A stretch of 64,000 nucleotides of DNA from Actinomycetota bacterium (GTDB lineage: Bacteria; Actinomycetota; Actinomycetes; Mycobacteriales; Mycobacteriaceae). This document shows, one piece after another, positions 7,525 to 17,833 of the stretch. Made by a program: the position numbers and the translations under genes. Within the stretch, counting starts at the first letter, position 1, and each line of letters starts with the position of its first letter. The notes under the pieces are model-generated. The model searched no databases, was not told the origin of the DNA, and saw nothing but the letters and a program-made list of their open reading frames with translations. The DNA lies in assembly GCA_018268465.1 (NCBI GenBank), contig JAFDWN010000035.1:57098-121097 (forward strand), given 5' to 3'.

Positions 7525-10116
7525 ATGGGCAGGACCGTCGGTGTCGAGGAGGAATTCCACCTCGTCGACCTGCAGACGCGGCGGTTGACCGCACGCGCCC
7601 CCGAAGTGCTGTCGGCGCTGGAGGAAACGTCGGGCAGTTACGTCGCCGAACTGCAACGCTGCGTCGTCGAGATGAACAGCTCCGTCGTGCACACCCTCGA
7701 TGCGCTCAGAGACGACCTGCGGCGGCAGCGGCGGGTGCTCGTGGACGCGGCGGCGCGGCTGGGTATCGGTGTTGTCGCCGCGGGTGCGGTGCCGCTGTCG
7801 GTGCCCGCCGAGATGCAGGTCACCGCCACCCCGCGGTACCGGCAGATGCTCGCCGACTACCAGCTGCTCGCCCGCGAGCAACTCATCTGCGGCACCCAGG
7901 TGCATGTGGGCGTCGACAGCCGCGACGATGCGGTGGTGGTCGCCGACCGGGTCGCGCCCTACGTGCCCACCCTGCTGGCGCTCTCGGCGTCCTCGCCGTT
8001 CTGGGCGGACGGCTCCGACACCGGTTACGCCAGCGCCCGCACCCTGGTCTGGCAACGCTGGCCGACATCCGGGTCGGCGCCGCCGGCCGCCACCGCCGCT
8101 GAATACGACGCCCTGGTGGCGGACCTGGTCGCCAGCGGGGTCATCGCCGACGCGGGAATGGTGTACTTCGACGTCCGTCCCGCCACCGCCGTACCCACCC
8201 TCGAGCTGCGCATCTGCGACAGCTGCCCGTCGGTGGACACCATCGTGCTGATCGCGGGGCTGTTCCGGGCAATGGTCGACCGCGAGATCGACGGACTGCG
8301 GGCCGGCACGCCCCCGCGGCCGATGTCGCCCACCCTCGGACGGGCGGCGACCTGGCGTGCCGCACGATCCGGGCTGGAAGGTGAGCTGGTCGACATCGTC
8401 CACCCGGCGAGCCGTCCGGCCGCTGAAGTGCTCGGCGACCTGGTGGGCTCGCTGCGCCCACAATTGGAGGACAGCGGTGACTGGGACGAGCTGTGCGACC
8501 TCAGCCGTCAGGTACTGGCCACCGGGACCTCGGCCGCCAGGCAGCGCAGAGCGATGCGCCGCCGCGGCAGGCTCACCGATGTCGTGGACCAGCTGATCGC
8601 CGAGACCGCAGGACGATGGTCCGACGGCACCGGGGCGGCCAGCGACGACCCGACGCTGTTGTTCGGCTACGGCGGGGACAGCGCCTACGGCTACGACGAG
8701 GCGGTAGACGACCGCGGCCGACCCCGCCCGTCCTACGCGGCGCTGCTGGACGGGGTCGCGGCACTCGGGCTGGCGACGCTGCGGTCCCGCGAAGGTGAGA
8801 TCGAACAGGAGCAGCGCGCCGACAATGTCACCTTCCGGGTCACCGGCCAGAGCAGGCCGCGACTGTTCCCGGTGGACCTCGTACCGCGGCTGGTCGATTC
8901 CACCGACTGGCACCGGCTGACGTGCGGGCTGGGGCAGCGAGCCAAGGCGCTCAACGCCTTCCTCGACGACGTCTACGGCGAGCAGGCGATCGTCGCCGAC
9001 GGCGTCGTCGACATGGCCCTCCTCGATCGCGCGCCGCACTTCCGCACGTCCGGGCGGGCAGTCACCGGTGCGGTGCGCGCACACATCAGCGGGACCGACC
9101 TGGTGTGCGACGCGCAGGGGCGGTGGCTGGTGCTGGAGGACAACCTGAGGATCCCTTCGGGTCTGGCGTACGCGATCGTCAACCGCCGCCTACTCGACAA
9201 ACACATGTCCGACCTGGCCAGACCCCCGGCCGTCAGCGGCCTCGACGAGGCGCCCGCGACACTGCTGGCCACGCTGCGTGCGGCCGCCCCGCGCCGCTGC
9301 GACGGTGAGCCGCGGGTGGTCGTGCTGTCGGCGGGCTGGCAGGACTCCGCCTGGTTCGAGCACACCTTCCTCGCCGAGGAGATGGGTGTCGACCTGGTGC
9401 TCACCAGCGACCTGTCGGTCCGCGACGGCAGGGTGCTGCACCACGTCGGTTCGCGCACGTCGCCGGTCGACGTCGTCTACGCGCGGTTGGACGAGGACAT
9501 GCTGTTGTCCTCCTCCGGGCGCGACGGCCGGCCATTGGGCCCGGGACTGCTGGCGGCGCTGGCCACCGGCACCGTGACGGTCGCCAACGCGCTGGGCAAC
9601 GGTGTCGGCGACGACAAGGCGATCTACGCCTACGTGCCGGCCATGATTCAGTACTACCTGGGCGAGAAGCCCATCCTGCCGCAGGTGCCGACCTGGCTGT
9701 GCGGTCAGCGCGATCACCGCGACTTCGTCCTGGACCACCTCGATGAACTCGTGGTGAAACCCGTCGACGGGTTCGGCGGTGTGGGAGTGCTGATCGGCCC
9801 GGAGGCCTCCGAGGAACAGCTCGCGGCCCGCCGCCAGGAGTTGCTGACCCAGCCCGAACGGTTCATCGCCCAGGAGACGGTGGCGCTGTCGACGCATCCG
9901 ACGTTCGACGGGGACGGCCTGTATCCCCATCACGTCGACCTGCGCACCTTCGTCCACCTGCGTCCCGGGGGCCACGGCGAACCGGTCACCGCGCAAGTCC
10001 TGCCGGCCGCGCTGACCCGGGTCGCGGCACGGGGATCGCGGATCGTCAACTCGTCGTCGGGCGGTATCAGCAAGGACACGTGGATTCTCGGCGCACGCCG
10101 GGGCGAGGAGCAGTGA
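7525..10116 (+). CDS. Amidoligase fusion: glutamate-cysteine-ligase-like (GCS2/YbdK) domain plus circularly permuted ATP-grasp
   Basis: An 863-aa two-domain enzyme. Residues 1 to about 360 are a carboxylate-amine ligase of the GCS2/YbdK type: GVEEEFHLVD at residues 6-15, CGTQVHVGVDSRDD, then a conserved DVRPATAVPTLELRICDS. Residues about 373-855 are a type 2 circularly permuted ATP-grasp: a YGYDEA start, GQRAKALNAFLDDVYG, WLVLEDNLRIPSG, and KPVDGFGGVGVLIGP near 747. Both halves form amide bonds with ATP, so the protein probably joins two amino acids or extends a dipeptide. It lies 3 nt upstream of an asparagine-synthase-like amidotransferase, so together they may make a peptide amide. The ATG has a GGAGGCGAGG site. 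The product is unknown. Confidence 0.85.
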   Translation: MGRTVGVEEEFHLVDLQTRRLTARAPEVLSALEETSGSYVAELQRCVVEMNSSVVHTLDALRDDLRRQRRVLVDAAARLGIGVVAAGAVPLSVPAEMQVTATPRYRQMLADYQLLAREQLICGTQVHVGVDSRDDAVVVADRVAPYVPTLLALSASSPFWADGSDTGYASARTLVWQRWPTSGSAPPAATAAEYDALVADLVASGVIADAGMVYFDVRPATAVPTLELRICDSCPSVDTIVLIAGLFRAMVDREIDGLRAGTPPRPMSPTLGRAATWRAARSGLEGELVDIVHPASRPAAEVLGDLVGSLRPQLEDSGDWDELCDLSRQVLATGTSAARQRRAMRRRGRLTDVVDQLIAETAGRWSDGTGAASDDPTLLFGYGGDSAYGYDEAVDDRGRPRPSYAALLDGVAALGLATLRSREGEIEQEQRADNVTFRVTGQSRPRLFPVDLVPRLVDSTDWHRLTCGLGQRAKALNAFLDDVYGEQAIVADGVVDMALLDRAPHFRTSGRAVTGAVRAHISGTDLVCDAQGRWLVLEDNLRIPSGLAYAIVNRRLLDKHMSDLARPPAVSGLDEAPATLLATLRAAAPRRCDGEPRVVVLSAGWQDSAWFEHTFLAEEMGVDLVLTSDLSVRDGRVLHHVGSRTSPVDVVYARLDEDMLLSSSGRDGRPLGPGLLAALATGTVTVANALGNGVGDDKAIYAYVPAMIQYYLGEKPILPQVPTWLCGQRDHRDFVLDHLDELVVKPVDGFGGVGVLIGPEASEEQLAARRQELLTQPERFIAQETVALSTHPTFDGDGLYPHHVDLRTFVHLRPGGHGEPVTAQVLPAALTRVAARGSRIVNSSSGGISKDTWILGARRGEEQ

Positions 10117-10119
10117 CGA

Positions 10120-11901
10120 ATGTGCGGACTGTGCGGTGAGATCCGCTTCGACGGCACCACCGCGGATGTCGCCGCGGTGGCCAGGATGACCGGGTCGATG
10201 GCGTCCCGCGGCCCCGACGCCGAGGGCGTCGTCGCCAACGGCCCCGTCGCGCTCGGGCATCGTCGGTTGTCCATCATCGACCTGTCGGAGCGCGGAGCGC
10301 AGCCGATGGCCGACGCCGACCTCGGCCTCACGCTGGTCTTCAACGGGTGCATCTACAACCACCGCGAGCTGCGCGCCGAACTGGGAGCCGCCGGCTACCG
10401 GTTCTTTTCCAGTGCGGACAGCGAGGTGGTCATCAAGGCGTTCCACCGCTGGGGGCCCCGTTGTGTAGACCGGTTCAAGGGGATGTTCGCATTCGCCATC
10501 CACGACCGTGACACCGGCGAGGTGACGTTGGCCCGCGACCGGCTCGGCATCAAGCCGCTGTACCTCGCGCACACTCCCGGACGGCTGCGCTTCGCCTCGA
10601 CGCTGCGCGCGCTCGTCGACGCGGGCGATCTGGACACCGATATCGATCGCGAAGCGCTGCACCACTACCTGACGTTCCACTCGGTGGTTCCCGCGCCGCT
10701 CACCATCCTGCGGGGGGTGCGCAAACTGCCGCCGGCCACGGTGCGAGTGATCTCTCCCGACGGCGCCAGTACCGACATCCGCTACTGGACACCGCGGTTC
10801 GGGCGCACACCTCAACGCGCATCTTGGACGGCCGCGGACTGGCAAGAGGCACTGATGGATTCGCTGCGCACTGCGGTCGCCCGCCGCATGGTCGCCGACG
10901 TTCCCGTCGGAGTACTGCTGTCGGGCGGGATCGACTCGTCGCTCGTGGTGGCGCTGCTCGCCGAGCAGGGCCAGCACGAGTTGCAGACGTTCTCCATCGG
11001 ATTCGACTCAGCCGGAGGGGAATCGGGGGACGAGTACGTGTATTCCGACACGATTGCGCGCACCTTCGCCACCGACCATCACCGGATTCACATCGACTCG
11101 TCGCGGCTGGTGCCCGCGGTGCCGCCCACCGTCGCGGCGATGAACGAACCGATGGTCAGCCACGACTGTGTGGCGTTCTACCTGCTCTCCGAGGAAGTCA
11201 GCAGGTCGGTCAAGGTGGTGCAATCCGGTCAGGGGGCCGACGAGATCCTCGCAGGCTACGACTGGTACCCGCCGCTGGCGACAGTCCCGCGCGAGAACAC
11301 CACCGACGCGTATGCCAAGGTGTTCTTCGATCGTGGGCACGCCGACGTGCGTGCGCTGTTGACCCCCGACTTCTGCGTGGACGCCGATGTCAGCAGGGAT
11401 TTCGCCACCGCGCATCTGCAGGCCGACGGCGCCGACACCGCGGTGGACGCCGCGCTGCGACTGGACACCACGGTGATGCTGGTCGACGACCCGGTCAAGC
11501 GCGTGGACTCGATGACCATGGCCTGGGGTCTGGAAGCGCGGGTGCCGTTCCTCGACCATGAGTTCGTCGAACTCGCCGCGACCTGCCCTCCTGACCTCAA
11601 ACTGTCCGGCGGGGGCAAGGGTGTGCTCAAGGAGGCGTCACGGAAGTTGTTGCCCGCGACTGTGATTGATCGCACAAAAGGGTACTTCCCGGTTCCCGGC
11701 ATCCGGCACCTGCATGGCGAAGTGCTCGATCTGGTCGGTGACGCACTGACCAATGACGCCGCGCGCGCCCGAGGGATCTACCGTGCCGATGCGGTCAATG
11801 CCCTGCTCGATGCACCCAACACGACGCGAACAACGTTGGGGTCCAACGCGCTCTGGCAGCTGGCGGTGCTGGAGATGTGGCTGCAGAGCTTGCGGCGCTG
11901 A
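10120..11901 (+). CDS. Asparagine-synthase-like glutamine amidotransferase (NAGGN-amidotransferase type)
   Basis: A 593-aa class II glutamine amidotransferase. It begins M-C-G-L-C-G, so Cys2 is the N-terminal nucleophile that releases ammonia from glutamine. It has RGPDAEG and FNGCIYNH in the glutaminase half and the PP-loop SGGIDSS near residue 268 in the synthetase half. The general layout is that of the family that amidates N-acetylglutaminylglutamine, an osmolyte, rather than free aspartate. Its start is 3 nt from the stop of the amidoligase fusion. A MscS channel lies downstream in the same direction. The role as last step of a small peptide amide is an inference; ordinary asparagine synthetase activity is the alternative. 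Confidence 0.82.
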   Translation: MCGLCGEIRFDGTTADVAAVARMTGSMASRGPDAEGVVANGPVALGHRRLSIIDLSERGAQPMADADLGLTLVFNGCIYNHRELRAELGAAGYRFFSSADSEVVIKAFHRWGPRCVDRFKGMFAFAIHDRDTGEVTLARDRLGIKPLYLAHTPGRLRFASTLRALVDAGDLDTDIDREALHHYLTFHSVVPAPLTILRGVRKLPPATVRVISPDGASTDIRYWTPRFGRTPQRASWTAADWQEALMDSLRTAVARRMVADVPVGVLLSGGIDSSLVVALLAEQGQHELQTFSIGFDSAGGESGDEYVYSDTIARTFATDHHRIHIDSSRLVPAVPPTVAAMNEPMVSHDCVAFYLLSEEVSRSVKVVQSGQGADEILAGYDWYPPLATVPRENTTDAYAKVFFDRGHADVRALLTPDFCVDADVSRDFATAHLQADGADTAVDAALRLDTTVMLVDDPVKRVDSMTMAWGLEARVPFLDHEFVELAATCPPDLKLSGGGKGVLKEASRKLLPATVIDRTKGYFPVPGIRHLHGEVLDLVGDALTNDAARARGIYRADAVNALLDAPNTTRTTLGSNALWQLAVLEMWLQSLRR

Positions 11902-11940
11902 GCACGCGCCGCGCGATGCTCTGCCAATTGGCTTGGATTA

Positions 11941-11954
11941 CTTGACAAGTCAAG
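11941..11954. promoter_or_regulatory. Inverted repeat upstream of the MscS gene
   Basis: CTTGAC-AA-GTCAAG, two perfect 6-bp arms around a 2-nt centre, in the 125-nt gap between the amidotransferase and MscS genes. It contains TTGACA, a perfect -35 hexamer, but I see no convincing -10 box at 16-18 nt. Confidence 0.3.
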
Positions 11955-12026
11955 ATGACATCCGGGCTCGGTCTCGGTAGCGTCGCTGACGAACCGACCC
12001 CGACCCACGGAGGCTGAGTACCCACG

Positions 12027-13262
12027 ATGCCCGAGGAAATCGAGCTCGCGTCTGCCACCACGCTCGCCGTCACGGCGGCATGGATCGCAGGTGCCGTCGT
12101 CGCCGCGTACCTGCTGGGACTGCTGCTGTCCGGGCTGCTGCGGCGGATCGGCCGCCGCAGCGACGCGCTCAACGACGTGATGGTGTTCACCCGGCGGCCG
12201 CTGCGGGTGCTGCTGATGGTGATCGCCGCGACCGCGGCGGTACGCCGCACCTCGGCCGCCGACGCGCACTGGCGCGGCTGGTTCGACCACGTCCTGCTCA
12301 TCCTGCTGATCGCGGCGTTCACCTGGCTGATCGCCAGTTTCGCGCCGGTCGCGGAGCGGCGGGTCATCGCGCGGTTCGCCGGCGGCGAGACCGAGATGAC
12401 CGATGCCGACCGCCACCGCCGACGCATCCGTACCCAGGTGACGACGCTGCGCAGGCTCGCGGTCGCCGTCATCGTGCTGCTCGGACTCGCCGCGGCGCTC
12501 ATGACGTTCCCGTCGTTCTCCGATATCGGCACCACCCTGTTCGCGTCGGCGGGCGTGCTGTCGGTGGTGGCGGGGCTGGCGGCGCAGACCTCGCTGGGCG
12601 CCGTCTTCGCGGGGATGCAGATCGCGTTCTCCGACGCCATCCGGGTCGGCGACGTGGTGGTGCTCGAAGACGAGTGGGGCCGCATCGAGGAGATCACCCT
12701 GACCTACGTCGTGGTGCGGCTCTGGGACGAACGGCGGCTGGTGCTGCCGTGCACCTACTTCACCACCACACCGTTCCAGAACTGGACGCGTAAGGCGACC
12801 GAGCTCATGGGCACGGTCGAACTCGACGTCGACTTCACCGTGCCCCTCGACGCGATGCGCGCCGAATTGGACCGACTGCTGTCCGGGACCGATCTGTGGG
12901 ACGGGCGCGTCGGAGTGCTCCAGGTGACCGACGCGGTCGGCGGCTCGGTGCGGGTGCGCATTCTCGTCAGCGCACCCAACGCGGGAGCGCTCTTCGACCT
13001 GCGGTGCATCATCCGCGAGGGCATGGTGGAGTGGTTGCGCCGCAGCGCCTCCGGCGCGCTGCCACGCTGGCGGTTCGAAGAGTCACGCGGCCAGGTCAAC
13101 CGCGTCGCGCTGCACGACACCGTCACCCGCGATCGGGCCGATGCCACGCTGTTCACCGGCAGCGAGGAGGCCGAAGAGCGCGCGCGGGCGTTCGACGGTC
13201 CCGGCGCCGCCGCACTCGAGCAGCGTGCGGTGGACGACGGGATGACACCCAGCGAGAGATGA
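12027..13262 (+). CDS. MscS-family mechanosensitive ion channel
   Basis: A 411-aa membrane protein. Four hydrophobic segments occupy the first ~190 residues. The last is the pore-lining helix (GTTLFASAGVLSVVAGLAAQTSLGAVFAGMQIAFSDAIRVGD), rich in Ala and Gly as in MscS TM3. A beta domain follows (VVVLEDEWGRIEEITLTYVVVRLWDERRLVLP), then a C-terminal alpha/beta domain. It should open on membrane tension and release solutes during hypo-osmotic shock. Its place behind the possible osmolyte genes fits that role, although the 125-nt gap suggests it can be transcribed on its own. Confidence 0.9.
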   Translation: MPEEIELASATTLAVTAAWIAGAVVAAYLLGLLLSGLLRRIGRRSDALNDVMVFTRRPLRVLLMVIAATAAVRRTSAADAHWRGWFDHVLLILLIAAFTWLIASFAPVAERRVIARFAGGETEMTDADRHRRRIRTQVTTLRRLAVAVIVLLGLAAALMTFPSFSDIGTTLFASAGVLSVVAGLAAQTSLGAVFAGMQIAFSDAIRVGDVVVLEDEWGRIEEITLTYVVVRLWDERRLVLPCTYFTTTPFQNWTRKATELMGTVELDVDFTVPLDAMRAELDRLLSGTDLWDGRVGVLQVTDAVGGSVRVRILVSAPNAGALFDLRCIIREGMVEWLRRSASGALPRWRFEESRGQVNRVALHDTVTRDRADATLFTGSEEAEERARAFDGPGAAALEQRAVDDGMTPSER

Positions 13263-13281
13263 CGCAGGCGGTGCGGCAGCG

Positions 13282-15762
13282 TCAGATCATGTCCTTGCGG
13301 GTCAGCCAGCGCATGATCGGCCACCCGACGAACACCGGTAGCCAACAGGTGAGGATCCGGTAGAGCAGCACCGACGGCACGGCCACCGCGGTGGGCACCC
13401 CGAACGCGGCGAGGCCGCCGATCAGGGCTGCCTCCACCGCGCCGACACCGCCGGGTGTCGGCGCCGCCGACGCCAGCGTGCCGCCGACCATCGTCACGAC
13501 GGTCACGGTGACGAACGAGGTGTCGCCACCGAACGCCTCGATGCTGGCCCACAACGCCAACGCTGCGCCGAGAGTCGTTCCGGCGCAGCCCAGCACGATC
13601 AGGGCCAGCCGCTTCGGCTCGCGGGCCAGGTCGACGAGGTCGTGGGACACCTCGCGCAGCCGTGGGCGCACGGCCGTCCCCAGCCAGTTGCGCAGCCGCG
13701 GCACCACCAGGAAGGCGCCGACGATACCCAGCGCGACACCGGCGATCAGGTACAGGACCGTGGCCTTCGGGACGAAATGCGACAGGTCGGCCGTCGCGCC
13801 GGCGGCGGCGCTGAAGAAGATGAGCAGTCCGATGTGGACGATGACCTGCACCGTCTGCTGCAGGGCGACGGCCGCCGTCGCCCGCAGCGTACCCAGCCCC
13901 GCCTTCTGCAGGAATCTGGTGCTCAATGCCAGGCCGCCGACGCCCGCGGGGGTGGTGGTGGCGGCAAAGGTGTTGGCCACCTGCATGATCGTCAGGTTCC
14001 GGAAGCTGACCGTCTCGTCGGCGCACGCCCACAACGCTGCCGCCGCGCCCACGTACGTCAGCGCCGAGACCGCAAGCCCGAGCACCGCCCACCACCAGTT
14101 GGCGTGACGCAGTTCGGAGAAGAATGCGGGCACCGTGCTGATGAACGGATACGCGACGTAGACCAGAGCGACCAGCAACACGAGCTGGATCACCTGGTTG
14201 CGGGTGAACCGGGTGATCGTCTCGGCCTGGATCTGATCTGCGCCGGTCTGGTGCATCACCTCCTGGCGGGCCGATTTCATGACCCCGGCCGCGTCGGGTA
14301 CCGAATCGCGGATCCGGGACGGCATCGCCGATTTCGTCAGGCGCCCGGACGCGCTCAGCACGGCGTCCTTGTCGAACGCCGTGATGGCCGCGGCGACCGC
14401 GGGCTGCGCGCCGTAGAGCGCTGCGGTGGTCAGCAACAGCTGCGCCACGTCGGCCTGCAGTTGGGCGTCGGTCGCCCCGTACTCGGCGCTGCCGAAACCG
14501 CCGAAGAGGACGGCGCTGGCGGTCTTCCCCCGCCCGTTGTCGGGGGCGGTGCGGTCCGGGCCGTCGGCGGCGGAGTTCTCTGTATCGGGGTGGCCGTCGG
14601 TGGGGTCGTCCTGGCTGCCTGCCGCGACGGTGATCTCCTTGCCGCGCAGGTCGCCGTGGGAGATCTGATGGTCGTGCAGCACGCGGAGCGCATCCCACAC
14701 GCGCTGCACCGGGGCGGCGCCGGAACTCTCGTGCAGCGGCGTGCCCCGGGTGGGACTGTGGGCGTAGAGCGTCCAGCCGCGGTCGAGTGCGGCCATGGCG
14801 ATGGTCGTGGTGTTGGCGACACCGAGATCACCGATCGCGATCGCCATCAGCGCCCGGTGCTCGACGGCCCGGCGCATCGACGCCTGTAGTGGTGCGGTTT
14901 CGCTGGCGCGCAGGGTGAACTTCCGCCACAGTTGGCGCAACGCCCCGCCGCTGCGCTGGTTGGGCCCGTACAACTCGACGACGCTCGCCGAATCCGGCTC
15001 GTCGGCGGCCGCCGCGGACAGCACGAGCGGGCCTGGGCCTGCCGGCCGCACCACCGTCAACGTGCTGACGTGAAAGCCCCTTCGGGACAATGCCCGTACC
15101 GCGCCGTCGAGCGGAACCTCCAGGGCAGGCGTGCCGACGACCAGGACGACGAGCGCCCCGACGAACCACCCCACGGTGAGCCCGAGCAGCGAGCGGGCGG
15201 GTACGACAGCGCTGACGACGAGGTGGATCGGGACGAATGCCAGCAACAGTGTCCACCACCAACGGCGCCAGCGAGACGGCAGCCACGGTCCCGACACCGT
15301 CAGCACCGCGGCGAGCATGGCGATCCATCGCGGATCGTCGAGAAATTGGGAGAGCACGGTGTCGAGGCGGTCGGTGAGATCGAAATGCCATCGCGGAGCC
15401 GCGATTCCGTTTCCGGTGATGGACAACGACAGGATGGCCAGGAGCCCCGCGGCCGCGTAGGCGCCGAGCAGCTTCCACTGGCGCGCGGCGAGTAGACCGA
15501 TGAGGATCATGAACGGCAACGCCAGGATGGCGAGGCCGTAGGCGAGATAGACGAGATTGGACTGGGTCGGGGTGAGCACCCCGACGATCTCCGAGATCGA
15601 CCGTTCGAGAGCCACCCACTCGTTACGGGTGATGAGCGAACTCGTCACCACCGCGACAAGCGCGACGGTTGCCACTGCCAGGCGCGCGATGTCGTTGGTG
15701 CGCCGCGCGAGCGGTTGCAGCAAACTGCCCGCAACGGTGACTTCTCGTCCGTCGACTCGCAT
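13282..15762 (-). CDS. LPG-synthase-TM/UPF0104 flippase-like membrane protein with an internal pseudokinase domain
   Basis: An 826-aa protein. Residues 1 to ~230 form about six membrane helices. A cytoplasmic part (~240-520) resembles an aminoglycoside-phosphotransferase/kinase fold: it keeps H369-G-D-L, but the metal-binding D-F-G is G-G-F-G at about 421, so it is probably inactive or regulatory. A Pro/Asp-rich insertion of about 35 residues separates the two motifs. The C-terminal ~310 residues are the polytopic domain of PF03706, with ANTFAATTTPAGVGGLAL and APTPGGVGAVEAAL. That domain is found in lysylphosphatidylglycerol synthases and AglD-type lipid-glycan proteins. The start at ATG 15762 has an AGATCTCC site; the frame is open to 15798. 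It converges with the MscS gene. Confidence 0.8.
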   Translation of the reverse strand: MRVDGREVTVAGSLLQPLARRTNDIARLAVATVALVAVVTSSLITRNEWVALERSISEIVGVLTPTQSNLVYLAYGLAILALPFMILIGLLAARQWKLLGAYAAAGLLAILSLSITGNGIAAPRWHFDLTDRLDTVLSQFLDDPRWIAMLAAVLTVSGPWLPSRWRRWWWTLLLAFVPIHLVVSAVVPARSLLGLTVGWFVGALVVLVVGTPALEVPLDGAVRALSRRGFHVSTLTVVRPAGPGPLVLSAAAADEPDSASVVELYGPNQRSGGALRQLWRKFTLRASETAPLQASMRRAVEHRALMAIAIGDLGVANTTTIAMAALDRGWTLYAHSPTRGTPLHESSGAAPVQRVWDALRVLHDHQISHGDLRGKEITVAAGSQDDPTDGHPDTENSAADGPDRTAPDNGRGKTASAVLFGGFGSAEYGATDAQLQADVAQLLLTTAALYGAQPAVAAAITAFDKDAVLSASGRLTKSAMPSRIRDSVPDAAGVMKSARQEVMHQTGADQIQAETITRFTRNQVIQLVLLVALVYVAYPFISTVPAFFSELRHANWWWAVLGLAVSALTYVGAAAALWACADETVSFRNLTIMQVANTFAATTTPAGVGGLALSTRFLQKAGLGTLRATAAVALQQTVQVIVHIGLLIFFSAAAGATADLSHFVPKATVLYLIAGVALGIVGAFLVVPRLRNWLGTAVRPRLREVSHDLVDLAREPKRLALIVLGCAGTTLGAALALWASIEAFGGDTSFVTVTVVTMVGGTLASAAPTPGGVGAVEAALIGGLAAFGVPTAVAVPSVLLYRILTCWLPVFVGWPIMRWLTRKDMI

Positions 15763-16000
15763 GTTCTGGAGATCTTTCCGTTCGCGGTAAAGGCACAACG
15801 TAACCCGCCGGCAGACGGATGGCCCGGATTGCCGGGCCGCCGGGCGTCGTCCCCGGCTCCGTGCCTATGGCCTATCTCACAGGCGGCGGTGACCTCGCTC
15901 CCTTCGGTTGCGTCACCGTAGGTTGGCGATGGTTACGCTTGCGTAGGCCTTTCCCGGACTTCGACACTGCGGTTGTCGGTGTGCGACGAAGGGATATTCC
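15763..16000. promoter_or_regulatory. Divergent intergenic region, flippase-like gene and fadE
   Basis: A 238-nt gap between divergent genes, so it must hold both promoters. A GAAGGGA ribosome-binding site precedes the fadE ATG. I see no clear operator. Confidence 0.3.
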
Positions 16001-17833
16001 ATGAGCCACTACCTCACCAACGTCCGCGATATCGCGTTCAATCTCTTCGACGTTCTCGGCCTCGACGCCGTGCTCGGCTCCGGCCGCTACCGAGACCTCG
16101 ACGTGGACACCGTGCGCACGATGCTCGACGAGGTCGCGCGCTTGGCCGAAGGGCCGATCGCCGATTCCTTCGTCGAGGCCGACCGGCATCCACCCGTCTT
16201 CGATCCGCATACCCACACCCTGACCCTTCCCGCGGGACTGGTGGCATCGGTGAAGGCCGCCAAGGAGGCGGGGTGGTGGCGTGTCGGGCTTCCGGAGGGG
16301 ATCGGTGGTGTGCCGGCGCCCGCACCCCTGACATGGGCGATCACCGAGCTGATGCTGTGCGCGAATCCGTCGGCAGGCTTCTTCTACAGCCTGGGCCCCG
16401 CTATGGCACACGCGTTGTACGTGGAGGGTGACGAGCAGCAGCGCCGCTGGGCTGCCGAGGGGATCGAGCGCGGCTGGGCGGCGACCATGGTGCTGACCGA
16501 ACCCGACGCGGGTTCCGATGTCGGTGCGGGCCGTGCCAAGGCGATTCCGCAACCGGACGGGACGTGGCATATCGAGGGTGTGAAGAGGTTCATCTCCGGA
16601 GGGGATGTCGGCGACACGGCCGAGAACGTCTTCCATCTGGTGCTGGCCCGTCCCGAAGGGGCGGGCCCGGGAACGAAAGGTCTGAGCCTGTTCTACGTGC
16701 CCAACCATCTCTTCGACCCGGATACCCTCGAACTACGTTCTCGTAATGGTGTTTTCGTCACGGGCCTGGAACACAAGATGGGGTTGAAGGCCTCGCCGAC
16801 GTGTGAGCTGAGTTTCGGCCTGCACGGCACCCCCGCCGTTGGTTATCTGGTGGGTGGTGTGCACAACGGCATCGCGCAGATGTTCACGGTGATCGAGCAC
16901 GCGCGCATGACGATCGGCGTGAAGGCCGCGGGCACCTTGTCCACGGGTTACCTCAACGCTCTGGCATACGCCAAGCAGCGGGTGCAGGGTGCGGACATGG
17001 TGCAGATGTCGGATAAGGCCGCGCCCCGGGTGACGATCATCCACCACCCCGACGTCCGCAGGAGCCTGATGACCCAGAAGGCGTACGCGGAGGGATTGCG
17101 GGCGGTCTACCTGTATGCCGCTGCGCATCAGGATGGTGAAGTCGCGCAATTGGTTTCGGGCGCCGATCCGGATCTGGCGCATCGCGTCGACGATCTGCTG
17201 CTGCCGGTGGTCAAAGGTGTGGGGTCCGAACGGGCCTATGAGGTCCTCACCGAATCGCTGCAGACGATCGGGGGATCGGGGTTCCTCATCGATTATCCGC
17301 TCGAGCAGTACATCCGGGACGCCAAGATCGACTCGCTCTACGAGGGCACGACCGCCATCCAGGCGCTGGACTTCTTCTTCCGCAAGGTCGTGCGGGACAG
17401 GGGAGTGGCGCTGGCGCACGTGGCCGGCCAGATCGAGAAGTTCGTGGCCACCGGGTCGGGGGAGTTGAAGGCCGAACGTGAGCTGCTGGCGACCGCCCTG
17501 GAGGACGTGCAGGCGATGGCGGCGACGATGACGGGCTGGTTGATGGCGGCCACGGAGGAGCCGTCGCAGATCTACCGGGTCGGGTTGGCGTCCGTGCGGT
17601 TCCTGCTCGCCGTCGGCGACCTGCTCATCGGATGGCGGCTACTGGTGCAAGCCGAGGCGGCGGGCGCGGCGCTGCTGTCGCAGCACGATGCGTCCGATGA
17701 ACCGTTCTATACCGGCAAGATCGCGACGGCGGCATTCTTCGCCAGGAATATGCTGCCCGCACTGACCGCCGTGCGCGGTGTCCTCGAATCGCTGGAGTCC
17801 GATCTCATGGACGTGCCCGAGGCCGCGTTCTAG
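16001..17833 (+). CDS. Acyl-CoA dehydrogenase, FadE5-like
   Basis: A 610-aa flavoprotein of the long acyl-CoA dehydrogenase class. It starts [22 protein letters not shown], close to what I remember of FadE5 of M. tuberculosis, and keeps the same length and many blocks: [40 protein letters not shown] and [25 protein letters not shown]. The likely catalytic base is Glu448 in LYEGTTAIQ. It should oxidise acyl-CoA to trans-2-enoyl-CoA in beta-oxidation, with FAD. The N-terminal third differs from FadE5 more than the rest, so it is best called a FadE5 paralogue. It is monocistronic and converges with the GntR gene. Confidence 0.88.
   Translation: MSHYLTNVRDIAFNLFDVLGLDAVLGSGRYRDLDVDTVRTMLDEVARLAEGPIADSFVEADRHPPVFDPHTHTLTLPAGLVASVKAAKEAGWWRVGLPEGIGGVPAPAPLTWAITELMLCANPSAGFFYSLGPAMAHALYVEGDEQQRRWAAEGIERGWAATMVLTEPDAGSDVGAGRAKAIPQPDGTWHIEGVKRFISGGDVGDTAENVFHLVLARPEGAGPGTKGLSLFYVPNHLFDPDTLELRSRNGVFVTGLEHKMGLKASPTCELSFGLHGTPAVGYLVGGVHNGIAQMFTVIEHARMTIGVKAAGTLSTGYLNALAYAKQRVQGADMVQMSDKAAPRVTIIHHPDVRRSLMTQKAYAEGLRAVYLYAAAHQDGEVAQLVSGADPDLAHRVDDLLLPVVKGVGSERAYEVLTESLQTIGGSGFLIDYPLEQYIRDAKIDSLYEGTTAIQALDFFFRKVVRDRGVALAHVAGQIEKFVATGSGELKAERELLATALEDVQAMAATMTGWLMAATEEPSQIYRVGLASVRFLLAVGDLLIGWRLLVQAEAAGAALLSQHDASDEPFYTGKIATAAFFARNMLPALTAVRGVLESLESDLMDVPEAAF

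Noticed and set aside
10120-11901. Calling this gene asnB
   Set aside because: The fold is the same, but the gene's partner is an amidoligase and its layout is nearer the peptide-amide type, so no symbol was given.
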